From NCBI GenBank assembly GCA_938001995.1, contig CALLAV010000105.1:1-6125 (forward strand): a stretch of DNA of 6,125 nucleotides. The letters run 5' to 3'. A program made the translations under genes and the position numbers. Below, piece by piece: positions 4,962 through 6,125 of this stretch; position 1 is the stretch's first letter; each line of letters starts with the position of its first letter. Origin of the DNA: an uncultured Amylibacter sp. (GTDB lineage Bacteria; Pseudomonadota; Alphaproteobacteria; Rhodobacterales; Rhodobacteraceae). The notes under the pieces were generated by a model, which saw only the letters and a list, made by a program, of their open reading frames with translations, did no database searches and had not been told where the DNA came from.

Positions 4962-6125
4962 ATGGCTGATAAAGCAACAGAAGCCGAAGCAGGTGCCGTC
5001 GAAACCGAAGAAGTCGACTTTGCCTCGCTGTTGAACAAAGAGTTCAAGCCGCGCACAGACAATGCCAAATCGGCGGTGGAATCTGCGGTGAAAACGCTGG
5101 CGCAACAGGCGCTGGAAAACACAGGGCTGATTTCTGACGACGTTCTGCATTCCATCGAAGCGATGGTCGCTGAGATCGACAAGAAGCTGTCCGAACAGGT
5201 GAACGCAATCATTCACCACGAAGACTATCAAAAGCTGGAAAGCTCTTGGCGTGGTTTGCATCACCTTGTGAACAACACCGAAACAGACGAGCAGTTGAAA
5301 ATTCGGGTGATGAACATCTCGAAGAAGGATCTGCACAAGACTCTGCGTAAATTCAAAGGTGCGGCTTGGGATCAATCACCGATCTTTAAGAAACTGTACG
5401 AAGAAGAATTCGGTCAGTTTGGTGGCGAGCCTTATGGTTGTCTGGTGGGCGACTACCACTTCAACCATTCTGCACCAGATGTGGAATTGCTGGGTGAGAT
5501 GGCCAAAGTGGCTGCGGCTGCGCACGCGCCGTTCATCACGGGTGCTGACCCATCCCTGATGCAGTTCGAAAGCTGGCAGGAATTGGCGAACCCGCGCGAT
5601 CTGACCAAGATCACGTCTACGCCTGAATACGCCGCATGGAACAGCCTGCGCAATTCCGAAGACTCCAAATATCTGGGTCTGGCAATGCCACGGTTCTTGG
5701 GACGTCAGCCTTACGGTGCGAATTCCAATCCAGTGGAAGAGTTCGCCTTTGAAGAAGACACAGGCAACGCAGAATCCGAGAACTTTGGTTGGGTGAATGC
5801 CGCCTACGGTATGGCGACAAACATCAACCGTTCGTTCAAAGAATACGGCTGGTGTAGCCGCATCCGCGGTGTGGAAAGTGGCGGTACGGTTGAAAACCTG
5901 CCAACGCACACCTTCCCAACGGATGACGGTGGCGTGGACATGAAATGCCCAACTGAAATCGGCATTTCGGATCGCCGCGAAGCGGAATTGGCGCGGGGCG
6001 GTTTGATGCCCTTGATCCACCGTAAAAACACAGACATGGCGGCCTTTATTGGTGCGCAGTCTTTGCACAGACCTGCAGAATACGACGACGCAGATGCGAC
6101 CGCGAACGCCAACTTGGCTGCTCGT
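4962..6125 (+). CDS. tssC: Type VI secretion sheath large subunit TssC (VipB/ImpC family), C-terminus cut by window edge
   Basis: TssC is the main structural subunit of the contractile T6SS sheath and interlocks with TssB. The frame is open for 388 codons to the window end; the family is usually near 490-500 residues, so roughly the last fifth is missing. The first 19 residues are an acidic Ala/Glu-rich leader, then FASLLNKEFKPRTD (20-33) opens the conserved domain. Family landmarks include SWRGLHHLV (about 93-101), LAMPRFLGRQPYG (240-252), NPVEEFAFEED (255-265), SFKEYGWCSRIRGVESGG (291-308), FPTDDGGVDMKCPTEI (318-333) and AEYDDADATANANLAAR at the edge. No frameshift or missing conserved block is visible. 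An in-frame ATG at 4962, 3 bp after tssB and with a strong ribosome site, fixes the start. Other T6SS genes are expected to follow to the right. Confidence 0.97.
   Translation, partial: MADKATEAEAGAVETEEVDFASLLNKEFKPRTDNAKSAVESAVKTLAQQALENTGLISDDVLHSIEAMVAEIDKKLSEQVNAIIHHEDYQKLESSWRGLHHLVNNTETDEQLKIRVMNISKKDLHKTLRKFKGAAWDQSPIFKKLYEEEFGQFGGEPYGCLVGDYHFNHSAPDVELLGEMAKVAAAAHAPFITGADPSLMQFESWQELANPRDLTKITSTPEYAAWNSLRNSEDSKYLGLAMPRFLGRQPYGANSNPVEEFAFEEDTGNAESENFGWVNAAYGMATNINRSFKEYGWCSRIRGVESGGTVENLPTHTFPTDDGGVDMKCPTEIGISDRREAELARGGLMPLIHRKNTDMAAFIGAQSLHRPAEYDDADATANANLAAR

Noticed and set aside
4761..5375. A 204-codon open frame on the minus strand
   Set aside because: It is antisense to the end of tssB and the start of tssC, rich in Phe/Val/Arg/His/Gln from complementing their codons, with no domain.
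5376..6068. A 230-codon open frame on the minus strand
   Set aside because: It is fully antisense to strongly conserved tssC sequence and shows no family features.
1..6125. Mobile elements, tRNA, CRISPR or phage attachment sites
   Set aside because: I saw no transposase, long terminal repeats, cloverleaf-like sequence or regularly spaced repeats on either strand.

Overview
The window looks like part of a type VI secretion (T6SS) locus from a Gram-negative proteobacterium. A marine alphaproteobacterium of the Rhodobacterales/roseobacter type is my best guess. This rests on moderately high GC, the overall look of the proteins, and the layout of a small secreted protein, a proton channel and a DUF4384-type protein beside T6SS genes. 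The taxon is inferred, not demonstrated.

Two divergent transcription units flank an intergenic region of about 335 bp (3034-3368). The minus-strand unit runs leftward from 3030 to the left edge in five tightly packed genes: a small secreted four-cysteine protein (3030-2593), an ExbB/TolQ-type proton-channel subunit (2593-1976), two ExbD/TolR-type subunits (1972-1568 and 1571-1167), and a long protein cut by the window edge (1170-1). The last protein has a TonB/TolA-like membrane anchor with an S-x3-H motif, a long Ala/Thr/Gln linker, a BON-like segment and a DUF4384-like segment. The junctions are a 1-bp overlap, a 3-bp gap and two ATGA overlaps, so this is almost certainly one operon.

The plus-strand unit is the start of a T6SS operon: tssA (3369-4376, GTG start), tssB (4449-4958) and tssC (4962 to beyond the right edge). 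TssB and TssC form the contractile sheath, and TssA belongs to the family that caps or primes sheath assembly. A 72-bp spacer between tssA and tssB holds an inverted repeat; tssB and tssC are only 3 bp apart.

The intergenic region is AT-richer and holds a good sigma-54-like -24/-12 element facing the minus-strand operon, a perfect 18-bp AT-rich palindrome and a repeated 9-mer. These are candidate control elements for one or both units.

The most interesting point is the minus-strand set: a complete ExbB-ExbD-ExbD motor whose apparent transducer carries a DUF4384-like domain instead of an obvious TonB C-terminal domain, placed next to a T6SS sheath operon. It may be an energised envelope system that works with, or is co-inherited with, the T6SS. 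That link is inferred from proximity and domain content. I saw no RNA genes, CRISPR arrays, insertion sequences or integration sites.
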